DNA of 64,000 bases from Bog-473 sp963840245 (GTDB lineage: Bacteria; Actinomycetota; Acidimicrobiia; Acidimicrobiales; RAAP-2), in assembly GCA_963840245.1 (NCBI GenBank), contig CAWIYI010000015.1, forward strand, positions 1 to 64,000, read 5' to 3'. Below the pieces are notes generated by a model. The model worked only from the letters and a program-made list of their open reading frames with translations. It ran no database searches and had not been told where the DNA came from. This document shows, piece after piece, positions 45,953 to 54,063 of the stretch. The translations under genes were made by a program, and so were the position numbers. How positions within the stretch are numbered: the stretch's first letter is position 1; each line of letters opens with the position of its first letter.

Positions 45953-46702
45953 TCAGCCTTCGAAGGCGGCCAGAACCTCGTCGGCGATGTCCGCGTTGGA
46001 GTGCACCGCCTGGACGTCGTCGTGGTCGTCGATCGCCTCGAGCAGGGACAGGACCTTCTTGGCCTCGGCCTTGTCGGGGACCGGGACCAGCGTGGTGGGC
46101 TCGAGGCTGAGGTCGAAGGACTCAGGCGTGATGCCGGCGCTTTCGAGGGCCTGGCGCACCGAATCGAGGTCGGCGGGCGCGCTGGTGACGACCCAGGCCG
46201 CGCCGTTGCTGTTCATATCCTCGGCGCCGCCCTCCATGGCGATCTCCATGACCTTGTCCTCGTCGTTGTCGAGGCTGACCGTCACGATGCCCTTGCGCTC
46301 GAACTGCCAACCGACCGCGCCGGGCTCGGCCATGTTGCCGCCGTTGCGGCTGAAGAGGTTGCGCATCTCGGCACCGGTGCGGTTGCGGTTGTCGCTCAGG
46401 GTCTCCACCATGATGGCGACGCCACCGGGGCCGTAGCCCTCGTAGTTGATGGCCTCGTAGCGCACGCCTTCGAGGTCGCCCGTTCCGCGCTTGATCGCCT
46501 TCTCGATGGTATCGAGCGGGACGCTGGCCGCCCGGGCCTTCTGGTAGGCCGTGCGCAGGGTGGCGTTGGCCTCGAGGTCCCCGCCGCCGTCCCGTGCGGC
46601 GACCTCGACGAGGCGGATGCACTTGGCGAAGATCTTGGCGCGGGCCTTGTCCTGGGCGCCCTTGCGGTACTTGGTGGTCGCCCACTTCGAGTGACCCGAC
46701 AT
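45953..46702 (-). CDS. YebC/PmpR/TACO1 family protein
   Basis: A 249-residue protein of the YebC family, linked to transcription control in Gram-negatives and to translation of proline-rich stretches in more recent work. The start MSGHSKWATTKYRKGAQDKA is the family signature; YEGYGPGGVAIMVETLSDNR and RNLFSRNGGNMAEPGAVGWQ follow, and the end DHDDVQAVHSNADIADEV is typical. It stands 93 bases upstream of ruvC on the same strand, the usual neighbourhood (yebC-ruvC), but the LexA box gives ruvC its own promoter. Confidence 0.95.
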   Translation of the reverse strand: MSGHSKWATTKYRKGAQDKARAKIFAKCIRLVEVAARDGGGDLEANATLRTAYQKARAASVPLDTIEKAIKRGTGDLEGVRYEAINYEGYGPGGVAIMVETLSDNRNRTGAEMRNLFSRNGGNMAEPGAVGWQFERKGIVTVSLDNDEDKVMEIAMEGGAEDMNSNGAAWVVTSAPADLDSVRQALESAGITPESFDLSLEPTTLVPVPDKAEAKKVLSLLEAIDDHDDVQAVHSNADIADEVLAAFEG

Positions 46703-46857
46703 GTTCCCTCGTTCCTCTCCCCGCCCGATGCCACCTGTGGTGGGCCGGCGCTGCTGGTTGCTGGTTGGCAGGTGGGAAAACGATTGTATCGAGGCTGGTC
46801 CGGGGTCAGCCCAGGGCGGATCGCCGGGGTCCGCGTGCGGCCAATACGCTCCGGGTC

Positions 46858-47865
46858 ATGACAGCACCTCTCCCCCGGTACCCGGCTCGCCACCGTCGTT
46901 TACTGATCGCCGGGGCGGCCCTCGCCGCCGGCGCGGCCGCTGGGGCTGCATACAAGCGTCTGGCCGCCCGGAGTGGGGGCGACCCCGGACCCGCTGACGG
47001 GAGCCACGCGCTCGGCTGGGGCCAGGACGTCACTCGTCCGGACCACCAGGTCGTCCGGACCTTGGACGGGGCGGAGCTCGCTGTGTGGGACCTGGCCGGG
47101 CACGGCCCGAGTGCCCCTGTGGTCGTTCTCCCCCATTGCTGGGGCTGCAGCCACGAGATCTGGCTCCCCGTCGCCCGCCGGCTCCGCGAGGAGGGGTACC
47201 GCGTGGTCCTGTACGACCAGCGGGGCCATGGGGCGAGCACCAGAGGTACCGCCCCGCTTGCGATCGAGACGCTGGCGCACGACCTCGCGGTGGTCCTCGA
47301 TGCGACCGATGTGCGCGACGCGGTGCTGGCGGGGCACTCCATGGGCGGCATGACGATCATGTCCCTCGCGACGCACCGACCGGATGTGCTCCGGGAGCGG
47401 GCCAAGGCAACGGTGCTCGTGGCAACCGCGGCGACGAATGTGGGCGATCGGTCGGGGCAGAGTGCACGGCTCGCCAGTGCGATGGTCGCGTCACCCGTCG
47501 TGACGCGGGCGATGCGGGCCAAGAATGGGCACTTCTTCGTGCGTTACGCCTTCGGGGACAGTCCGGTCAGGGCACACGTGGACCTCACCCGGGAGCTCTT
47601 CGGGGGTTGCCACGGCACGGTGCGCGGGGACTTCCTGCTGGCCTTCGCGACCATGGACCTCTTGGAGGGCATCGCGACGATCGACGTGCCGACGACGGTG
47701 ATGGTGGGGAGCCGTGACGCGCTGACGCTACCGAGGAAAGCAGAGCAGATCGTGGCGACCGTTCCAGGGGCGCGACTCGTTACCCTGCAGAACAGGGGGC
47801 ACATGCTTCCGCTCGAGGACCCCGACGCGGTCACCGACGAGATCGTCAGGGCCGTAAAGGGCTGA
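46858..47865 (+). CDS. Alpha/beta-fold hydrolase
   Basis: A 335-residue alpha/beta hydrolase with an N-terminal hydrophobic stretch (RLLIAGAALAAGAAAGAAY) after a short basic start, either a membrane anchor or a signal peptide. The oxyanion region is VVVLPHCWGCSHEIW, then YDQRGHGAST; the nucleophile is Ser in AVLAGHSMGGMTIMSLA; the acid is Asp in VMVGSRDALT and the His is in LQNRGHMLPLED. The substrate (ester, lactone or epoxide) cannot be told. The ATG at 46858 is chosen because translation before it belongs to the divergent yebC region. Confidence 0.88.
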   Translation: MTAPLPRYPARHRRLLIAGAALAAGAAAGAAYKRLAARSGGDPGPADGSHALGWGQDVTRPDHQVVRTLDGAELAVWDLAGHGPSAPVVVLPHCWGCSHEIWLPVARRLREEGYRVVLYDQRGHGASTRGTAPLAIETLAHDLAVVLDATDVRDAVLAGHSMGGMTIMSLATHRPDVLRERAKATVLVATAATNVGDRSGQSARLASAMVASPVVTRAMRAKNGHFFVRYAFGDSPVRAHVDLTRELFGGCHGTVRGDFLLAFATMDLLEGIATIDVPTTVMVGSRDALTLPRKAEQIVATVPGARLVTLQNRGHMLPLEDPDAVTDEIVRAVKG

Positions 47866-47908
47866 TCGCTCGTCCGGCTCGGGGGTGGGGTATCACAAGG
47901 TTCTGCGC

Positions 47909-49132
47909 TCATTTTCTCGGCCGGCGCCAGGTGGGGCAAGGCGGGGAGACAAAGACCCTTCCCTGCGGGCTGATGAAGCAGACCTCAGCCTGGGCGTCAC
48001 CCTCGAGCTTCCAACCCAGCTCGTGCACTCGGCTGTGGTGGCCGACGCAGAGGGTGAGGAGGTTCGACATGACCGTGGGGCCCTGCTTGGAAGCCCACAC
48101 GACGTGATGGACGTCGGTCACGTTCTGGCGACCGCAACCCGGGAAACGGCAGCCGTTGTCCCGACGACGGATCTCGATCCGCTGCGCGTCGCTCGGATCG
48201 CGCTGCAGCGGCTTCTGGTCGAGGCCGGTGCCGTCGGCCGCGTCGAAGGAGAGCGTGATGTGGGCATTGCACGCCAGCCGGCGGGCCACCTCGGCCGAGA
48301 TCGGGCCCACCCCCTCGATAGAGGCGTGGCCGTACCCGTCGCCGTAGAGGAGCCGGTCCAGGTCGGTGTGCACGATCATCGTGGTTTGGCTGCCGCCGTG
48401 GACGGGCGTCGACCCGGGGCGCTTCCGGCGACCCTGTTCGATGCAGATGTCGAGCAGCGCGTCCGCGCAGCGGGACTCGAACCTCACGTAGTCAGGATCG
48501 CTGGCGCTCGGATGGTCGTTGCGACGGGCTCGCCCGAGCACGGCGGACTTCACGAGGGCGTATGCGTCACCGGTGAGCTGCGCCCACAGGAGGCAGCGCT
48601 CGTCGTCGAAGCGGACGTACCGGCGTCGGAACTGTGCCGCTGCATCCGTGTCGCTCGCTCCCTTGACCTCGGCCACGAGCTGGCGGGCCTGCTTCGGCGT
48701 CCAATGCTCCGACTCCTGCGCCAGGTCGGCGTCGGTCGCAGGCGTGGCGACGGCGGCGAGGGGGGCGAAGACGTCGAGCGTCAAGCGGCCGTCGGAGAGC
48801 GCACCCGAGAGCGCCGGAAGGTCCCGTGCCCTCGCGGCCGCGTCGACCAACGTGCGGGCCCGTCCTCGGCTGATGTGGCAGTGGGCGACCAGCCAGTCCC
48901 GCATGGAAAGCGAACCGTCCCCGCGCCATGCCTCGGTCCGGTCGAACTCTTCGATGTCACGGAGCATGGCGCCCTCGTGCTCGGAGATCACGCGCTGATG
49001 CCGTCCGATGCTGTCCGCCAACTTGGCCGAGCGCGCATCGCTGCCGTAGTCCCGGCTGAGCGGCCGGGTCCGGCGGACGGACGCACGGCCGCCTGTACGA
49101 GCCGGATCGGAGGCCGAGGCGGCGGTTGCCAT
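47909..49132 (-). CDS. DUF222/HNH endonuclease domain protein
   Basis: A 407-residue protein of the DUF222-HNH family, present in many copies in actinobacterial genomes and sometimes tied to mobile introns or repeats. The helical DUF222 part fills about residues 50-300. The C-terminal HNH site is CRFPGCGRQNVTDVHHVVWA followed by NLLTLCVGHHSRVHELGW, with four Cys/His metal ligands and the catalytic His pair intact. The ATG at 49132 is used; an earlier start at 49189 is possible. Biological role is not established. Confidence 0.9.
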   Translation of the reverse strand: MATAASASDPARTGGRASVRRTRPLSRDYGSDARSAKLADSIGRHQRVISEHEGAMLRDIEEFDRTEAWRGDGSLSMRDWLVAHCHISRGRARTLVDAAARARDLPALSGALSDGRLTLDVFAPLAAVATPATDADLAQESEHWTPKQARQLVAEVKGASDTDAAAQFRRRYVRFDDERCLLWAQLTGDAYALVKSAVLGRARRNDHPSASDPDYVRFESRCADALLDICIEQGRRKRPGSTPVHGGSQTTMIVHTDLDRLLYGDGYGHASIEGVGPISAEVARRLACNAHITLSFDAADGTGLDQKPLQRDPSDAQRIEIRRRDNGCRFPGCGRQNVTDVHHVVWASKQGPTVMSNLLTLCVGHHSRVHELGWKLEGDAQAEVCFISPQGRVFVSPPCPTWRRPRK

Positions 49133-49269
49133 AACGACGAACGGTCCCCCGACTGATCTCGTACGCCGCGGATCTTCAGTGCGGCACACCGCTCGAAAGC
49201 GCGGTCACCCATTGGTGCCCTTTTGGCGCCATGGACGGGGTCAGTATGCGAGCGGGCGGTGCTTCGGGT

Positions 49270-50178
49270 TCAGCGGATGACGGATGCGCCGAAGCGCTCC
49301 AGCGATTCGAGCGCGTGGGCCAGCGAGTCGCCGGGCACACCGACCCCCGACCACGTGACGCCGAGCGCCGCCAGCTCTTCGACGGCAACCAGCTGGGCTT
49401 CGGGATTGAATCTGTCGGCGCCCGGATCCCCTCCGGCGTTGGAGCCGAAGGACACGTCGATGCCGGCTGGATCCCGGCCCGCTTCGTCCATGAACTGCCA
49501 GAGCTCGTCGAGCATGGGACGGAGATCGTCGACAGACTCGAGCGGCCGCGTCTTCGCCGTGGTGGCGAGGACCCTGGGGGCGGGAAAGGGACTCCACCCG
49601 TCGCCGTAACGGGCGACCCGCCGGCGCGACAGCGTGCTGTTCCCGCCGATCCAGATCGGGGGGTGCGTCTTCGGCTTCGGGTTCGCCGTCTGGCCCTTGG
49701 CCGTGAAGGTCATCCCCTGGTGGGCGAACTCGTCTTCGCTCCAGACGCCCCGGATCACGTCGATCGCTTCGTCGAACAGCGCGTTTCGCTGCTCGAAGTC
49801 GACCCCTAAAGCCTGATATTCGCCTCGCATGTAACCGGTGGCGACGGCCAGGGTGAAGCGACCGTCCGAGAGCGCGTCGAGCGTCGCGGCCGCCTTGGCC
49901 ACCACGAAGGGGTTGCGGTAGGGCAACACAAGGATGTTGGGGATCAGGCGCAGCCGGTCCGACACCGCCGCACAGAAGGAGAGTGCCGCAAAGGGATCGA
50001 GTGCATCGTGACCACCAGCATTCAGCCAACGATGACTCGGGGCGGGGTGGTCGGTGAAGCCGATTCCCGCGAATCCAGATCTTTCCGCCGTCTCGCAGAA
50101 GCGGGTGAGCGCCGCCTTCGTCGTCAGCTCGGGGTTATAGGGATGCGTCGTCATCGGGTAGGTCACCCAGTAGTTCAT
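49270..50178 (-). CDS. F420-dependent LLM-class oxidoreductase
   Basis: A 302-residue TIM-barrel enzyme of the luciferase-like monooxygenase family, of the actinobacterial F420-using subgroup. Marks are GFAGIGFTDHPAPSHRW, FAALSFCAAVSDRLRLIPNI, VVAKAAATLDALSDGRFTLA, ATGYMRGEYQALGVDF and HPPIWIGGNSTLSRRRVARY. F420 preference is inferred from the subgroup, not from a diagnostic residue. It stands alone, with the HNH gene upstream and an IS256 remnant downstream of its start. Confidence 0.88.
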   Translation of the reverse strand: MNYWVTYPMTTHPYNPELTTKAALTRFCETAERSGFAGIGFTDHPAPSHRWLNAGGHDALDPFAALSFCAAVSDRLRLIPNILVLPYRNPFVVAKAAATLDALSDGRFTLAVATGYMRGEYQALGVDFEQRNALFDEAIDVIRGVWSEDEFAHQGMTFTAKGQTANPKPKTHPPIWIGGNSTLSRRRVARYGDGWSPFPAPRVLATTAKTRPLESVDDLRPMLDELWQFMDEAGRDPAGIDVSFGSNAGGDPGADRFNPEAQLVAVEELAALGVTWSGVGVPGDSLAHALESLERFGASVIR

Positions 50179-50257
50179 CGCGCTGACCCTACTGTTCGGG
50201 TGACGAAATCAACGCCTCCAGACACCCGCACAACAAGCCGGGACCAGGGCGTTCGCT

Positions 50258-50383
50258 TCAGACCTCGATCAACTCCTGCAAGACACAGCGGATGGCGTCG
50301 CGGTTCAGATCCACGCCACCGGTCGATTTGAATGCCTCCGATAACTCGCTGCCGACGGACTGGTCAAGGGCCATCCGCCGCAT
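50258..50383 (-). pseudogene. IS256-family transposase N-terminal remnant
   Basis: A 41-codon frame ending in SELSEAFKSTGGVDLNRDAI then RCVLQELIEV and a stop. The pattern (short helix, GVD, then aliphatic-rich VLQELIEA) is the N-terminus of IS256-family transposases, which normally continue with EAxxxIGA. Here it stops directly after LIEV and no DDE catalytic part is present on either side. It is a decayed insertion scar beside dinB; no terminal inverted repeats were recognised. Confidence 0.58.
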
Positions 50384-50437
50384 CCCTGGGGACCGAGCAG
50401 CAGTTGGCCAGGGGGCCGATGGGGCCCCCTGGTAAGC

Positions 50438-50468
50438 GAACATATGTTCGACTAATTTGCCATGGGTG
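50438..50468 (+). promoter_or_regulatory. SOS box and leaderless promoter of dinB
   Basis: CGAACATATGTTCG (50438-50451) is a perfect palindrome fitting the LexA consensus CGAAC-RNRY-GTTYG. One base later TAATTT (50453-50458) forms a -10 element, and a GTG at 50466 lies 7 bases beyond it, the distance expected for a leaderless transcript. LexA bound here would sit on the -35/-10 spacer. Confidence 0.8.
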
Positions 50469-51809
50469 GAACTTCCGTCAGTCAGGCGGGCGACGATCCT
50501 GCATGCCGATCTCGATGCCTTCTATGCCTCGGTTGAGCAGCTGTTGGACCCTTCACTGCGGAACCGGCCCATCGCCGTTGGCGGCAGTGTGGTGCTGGCG
50601 GCATCGTACGAAGCCAGGAGCTACGGCGTCCGCGGCGGAATGCCCGGGTGGCGGGCCCGCCAGCTTTGCGGTGAACTCCTCTTCGTCGGTGGCCACTTCG
50701 GCCGCTACCAACAGTTCGGCGACGATGTCGTGTCCGTCTTTCATGACTTCACCCCTCGAGTCGAGCGGGTGTCGATCGATGAGGCATTCCTCGATGTTGC
50801 CGGCGCCGTCCATCTCTTCGGTGCACCGACTCAGATAGCCGATGCCATCCGCCGACGCGTACGCGACGAGATCGGTCTCCCATTGTCGGTTGGCGTGGCG
50901 CGCACGAAGCACCTCGCCAAGGTGGCGTCACAGGTGGCCAAGCCTGACGGCCTCGTCGCCGTGGACCCGAGCGATGAGCGTGACTTTCTCGACCCCCTTC
51001 CAATCGGGCTGATCTGGGGTGTCGGACCAACGACAGAACGGCGCCTCCAGCAGGCAGGAATCTCGACCATCGGGCAACTGGCCGAGGCCGGCAGCCCGAT
51101 CCTGAGCAGCCTGCTCGGTCAGGCAGCCGGGTCAAAACTGGCGGCTCTCTCGGCCAACGTCGACGAGCGGGCGGTGGAGACACCGGCCCGATCGAAGTCC
51201 ATGGGTGCCCAGGCGGCCCTCGGGCGTCGGGCTGCAACTCCAGAGCTCATCCGAGAGACGCTCGGCTACCTGGCTGACAGAGTTGCGGGCCGCCTGCGAA
51301 AGGCAACCTTGGCCGGTCGGACAGTGACGGTACGGATCCGCTTCTCTCACATGCGCTCTGTAACCCGGTCTGTCACCCTGTCCGTTGCGATCTCGACCAC
51401 CCTGACGCTGACCGAGGTGGCCGAGAGGCTCGCCCACTCAGCCGTCCTCGATAACCAACGAGAACGCGAAATCACGCTCATCGCCGTTTCGGTCTCCAAC
51501 TTGCGCCCCGAACATTCCTTTCAGCTCCAACTGCCTCTCGATTCCACCAACTTGCGACGAGATGTGGTACGCCGACCTGGGTCCGTCGTCGAAGCCTCCA
51601 GGTGGGGTGTCGACCGGTCCATCGACGCAATCCGGGACAAGTTCGGCCGGACTGCCGTTGGCTACGCCACTGTCGCTCTTTCCGCCGCCGAACGAGTTCC
51701 CGAAGAGTTCCGCGAACTGGCCGAACGGAATCAGTCGGTAACCAGACGCGAAACCTCAGCTGTCGCGGCTATCTCATCCCTGCCTAAAGGACGACGGGAG
51801 CAACCTTGA
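50466..51809 (+). CDS. dinB: Translesion DNA polymerase IV (Y family)
   Basis: A 447-residue Y-family polymerase. Catalytic acids are in ILHADLDAFYASVEQLL and VERVSIDEAFLDVAG; LPLSVGVARTKHLAKVASQV and the helix-hairpin-helix GVGPTTERRLQQAGISTIGQ follow; the little-finger domain is about 245-350. FQLQLPL near residue 360 could bind the sliding clamp. The GTG at 50466 is chosen over the TTG at 50457 because the -10 hexamer covers the latter and the family starts close to ILHADLDAFY. SOS induction is implied by the LexA box. GC content is visibly lower than in the core genes. Confidence 0.93.
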   Translation: MELPSVRRATILHADLDAFYASVEQLLDPSLRNRPIAVGGSVVLAASYEARSYGVRGGMPGWRARQLCGELLFVGGHFGRYQQFGDDVVSVFHDFTPRVERVSIDEAFLDVAGAVHLFGAPTQIADAIRRRVRDEIGLPLSVGVARTKHLAKVASQVAKPDGLVAVDPSDERDFLDPLPIGLIWGVGPTTERRLQQAGISTIGQLAEAGSPILSSLLGQAAGSKLAALSANVDERAVETPARSKSMGAQAALGRRAATPELIRETLGYLADRVAGRLRKATLAGRTVTVRIRFSHMRSVTRSVTLSVAISTTLTLTEVAERLAHSAVLDNQREREITLIAVSVSNLRPEHSFQLQLPLDSTNLRRDVVRRPGSVVEASRWGVDRSIDAIRDKFGRTAVGYATVALSAAERVPEEFRELAERNQSVTRRETSAVAAISSLPKGRREQP

Positions 51810-51858
51810 GAGAGTGAGAGAGTGATCGAGCACGACCACTTGGTGCGCTGCCGAGGCA

Positions 51859-52017
51859 TTGATCCGGTTCAGGGCGTTGGATGGATCCCAGTCCATCCGA
51901 TTCGAGCCAAAGGAGGGACAAGGGGAATGGACAGTGCCATATGACCACGATCGGGTCGAACACCTGCATGAAGTTGTGGACCGTCTCACGGAGCGACGGT
52001 TACCTTCATTCGGTTGA
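51859..52017 (+). CDS. Possible small protein or gene fragment after dinB
   Basis: A 52-codon frame with a TTG start, reading LIRFRALDGSQSIRFEP and on to VVDRLTERRLPSFG before its stop. The composition is protein-like (amphipathic, charged, few rare codons) but no family was recognised, no ribosome site is clear, and its end overlaps the sigma-factor gene by 12 bases. It may be a decayed gene fragment. Confidence 0.25.
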   Translation: MIRFRALDGSQSIRFEPKEGQGEWTVPYDHDRVEHLHEVVDRLTERRLPSFG

Positions 52018-53274
52018 GGTCGTCGCAGCCAGCCTTCGGGCAAGAAAGCGCCGTTCGCTCTCAGTGGTCGCCAGGCTCAGTGCCTCCCGGTAGTACTGGG
52101 CGGCCTCCTCCGAGCGGTGCAGCCGGCGCAGCAGGTCTGCACGCACGGCGGGAAGTAGGTGGTAACCGGCTAGAGGCTCCGTCGCGGCGAGTGACTCGAC
52201 GATGGTCAGCCCCGCCTCCGGGCCGTGGGCCATCGCGACTGCGACAGCCCTGTTCAGCTCGATCACGGGTGAGGGAGCAACGTTGGCAAGCCGCTCGTAC
52301 AGCGCTGCGATCTGGATCCAATCGGTGGCTGCGGCACTGCGTGCCGTTGCGTGACAAGCGACAATGGCGGCCTGAATCTGGTAGGGCCCCGGGCGTGATT
52401 GTTGCATCGCCTTACGCAAAACTATGGTTGCTTCGGCAATCTGGTCGGAGTCCCAGCGGGTGCGGTCCTGGTCCTCGAGCGTGACCAAGTCGCCCAACTC
52501 GTCCAGACGGGCGTCGCGTCGAGCGTCGTGCATCAACATCAGCGCCAGCAAACCAGCCACTTCACATTCCTCCGGCATCAGGGACCACAGCAGGCGCGTC
52601 AGCCGTACTGCCTCGACGGTCAGGTCGTTCCGGACCAAGAGGTCGCCGCTGGTGGCGGAATAGCCTTCGTTAAAGAGCAGATAGAGGACGCCCAGTACCG
52701 CCGCCGTACGCTGCGGCAAGATCTCGGCCGGCGGAATCCGGTAAGGGATCCGGGCGTTTCGGATTTTGCGCTTGGCTCGAACCAAGCGCTGCGCCATGGT
52801 CGGCTCAGGCACGAGAAACGCTCGCGCTATCTCGACGGTGGTCAGTCCGACAAGCGTTCGCAATGTCAGCGCGACCTGGGCGTCGAGGGGCAGTGCAGGG
52901 TGGCAGCACGTGAAGATCAGTCGCAACCGATCGTCCTGCACCCCGCTCACCACGACCTCGTCGATGTCATCTGGCGCCAAAGGTTCGACGTCGCCTTGGT
53001 GCGAGTCCAGTGCCAGTTCCCTCAGCTTTGCAGCGCCCGATTCTCGGCGCCGGAGCACGTCAGTGGCCCGGTTCCGCGCTACCGACGTGAGCCATGCGCC
53101 AGGCACGTCCGGAACGCCTTGGCGGGGCCATGCCTCCAATGCCACAGCGAAAGCGTCCTGCGCACACTCCTCGGCGAGGTCCCAGTCACCGGTGGTTCCG
53201 ATCAAAGTCGCGACGATTTGACCCCAGCTCTCCCGGAACGCTTCGGCGACGAGCTGCTCGACTGCGTCGGTCAT
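52006..53274 (-). CDS. ECF42-group RNA polymerase sigma factor with DUF6596 extension
   Basis: A 422-residue sigma factor, more than twice the size of ordinary ECFs. Region 2 (about 10-75) has DWDLAEECAQDAFAVALEAW and AWLTSVARNRATDVLRRR; region 4 (about 115-170) has LRTLVGLTTVEIARAFLVPE and RLVRAKRKIRNARIPYRIP. The long C-terminal part has the DUF6596/TPR-like stretches LGVLYLLFNEGYSATSGD and ELNRAVAVAMAHGPEAGL, diagnostic of the ECF42 group. No anti-sigma factor is adjacent; instead the DGPF gene lies upstream with an ATGA overlap, the known ECF42 partner. Confidence 0.92.
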   Translation of the reverse strand: MTDAVEQLVAEAFRESWGQIVATLIGTTGDWDLAEECAQDAFAVALEAWPRQGVPDVPGAWLTSVARNRATDVLRRRESGAAKLRELALDSHQGDVEPLAPDDIDEVVVSGVQDDRLRLIFTCCHPALPLDAQVALTLRTLVGLTTVEIARAFLVPEPTMAQRLVRAKRKIRNARIPYRIPPAEILPQRTAAVLGVLYLLFNEGYSATSGDLLVRNDLTVEAVRLTRLLWSLMPEECEVAGLLALMLMHDARRDARLDELGDLVTLEDQDRTRWDSDQIAEATIVLRKAMQQSRPGPYQIQAAIVACHATARSAAATDWIQIAALYERLANVAPSPVIELNRAVAVAMAHGPEAGLTIVESLAATEPLAGYHLLPAVRADLLRRLHRSEEAAQYYREALSLATTESERRFLARRLAATTSTE

Positions 53275-53612
53275 TCGTCCCAAACGGGTCGGATTTCAAT
53301 CACTCCGTGCCTAGCGAACGGATGCCTCTCGGCGACTTCAATCGCATCGTCGAGGTGCTCGCACTCGATGAGCGCGAAGCCGCCGATCTGTTCCTTGCTC
53401 TCCATGAACGGCCCGTCGCTGATCAACGTTTCGCCATTACGCGACCGTACCTTCGTGGCGTCGGTGCTGGGTCGAAGGCGGACCCCGTCCAGCAGTGAGA
53501 TCCCATTCCGGTTGAGATAGTCGATCCAGGACACGTGCTCCGTATCGCGTACCAACTCGAGCGGACCACGATCGTCCGACTCGTCGTCGCAAATCATCAA
53601 CATGTATCGCAC
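53271..53612 (-). CDS. DGPF/YCII-domain protein, partner of the ECF42 sigma factor
   Basis: A 113-residue protein with the DGPF motif in ETLISDGPFMESKEQIGGFA and a YCII-type dimeric ferredoxin-like fold. The start MRYMLMICDDE and the end HPFARHGVIEIRPVWDE are typical. DGPF proteins are encoded next to ECF42 sigma factors across actinobacteria and are assumed to carry their input signal or act as their targets; the mechanism is unknown. It overlaps the sigma-factor ATG by four bases and lies 16 bases after the Ddn-type gene. Confidence 0.92.
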   Translation of the reverse strand: MRYMLMICDDESDDRGPLELVRDTEHVSWIDYLNRNGISLLDGVRLRPSTDATKVRSRNGETLISDGPFMESKEQIGGFALIECEHLDDAIEVAERHPFARHGVIEIRPVWDE

Positions 53613-53628
53613 TGTTCCTCCGAACGCA

Positions 53629-54054
53629 TCATTCTTCGCGGGTGAGCACGAACACAGGAATTGTACGAGTGATTGCTCTCTGGAATTCCCCAGCGGCCGG
53701 CGACTGCTCGACGATCGTCGGCCACACCGAGGATCGTGCCTCAGAGTCCAGCTCTTCTGCCACGACGTTGAACGTCTCAGTACCCAACTCGACAGTCACC
53801 CTCGGATGGAACTTCAGGTTGTAGTACCAAGCGGGATGGGTGCATGATCCGCCGTTCGAAGCGACGATCATCCAACGACCGTCACTTCTGGCGAAGTAGA
53901 CCAACGGTATGACGCGTTCGACGCCGGACCGAGCGCCGACGTGATGAACGAGTATGAGCGTGAAGTCGGCGAGCGTCCCGTTCACGTACCCGCCCTTCGC
54001 TCGAAACTCCTCAACGACCCTGGCGTTGAGTTCGGCTGGCTTGAGTCTGGTCAC
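53629..54054 (-). CDS. F420-dependent nitroreductase-family (Ddn-like) protein
   Basis: A 141-residue split-barrel protein of the deazaflavin-dependent nitroreductase family. Marks are NARVVEEFRAKGGYVNG, LILVHHVGARSGVERVIPLV, WMIVASNGGSCTHPAWYYNL and HPRVTVELGTETFNVVA. Ddn relatives use F420H2 to reduce quinones, nitro compounds or aflatoxins. It lies 9 bases after the RibD-type gene and before the DGPF/sigma pair on one strand, so all four are probably one operon. Confidence 0.9.
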   Translation of the reverse strand: MTRLKPAELNARVVEEFRAKGGYVNGTLADFTLILVHHVGARSGVERVIPLVYFARSDGRWMIVASNGGSCTHPAWYYNLKFHPRVTVELGTETFNVVAEELDSEARSSVWPTIVEQSPAAGEFQRAITRTIPVFVLTREE

Positions 54055-54063
54055 TACCGCTCC

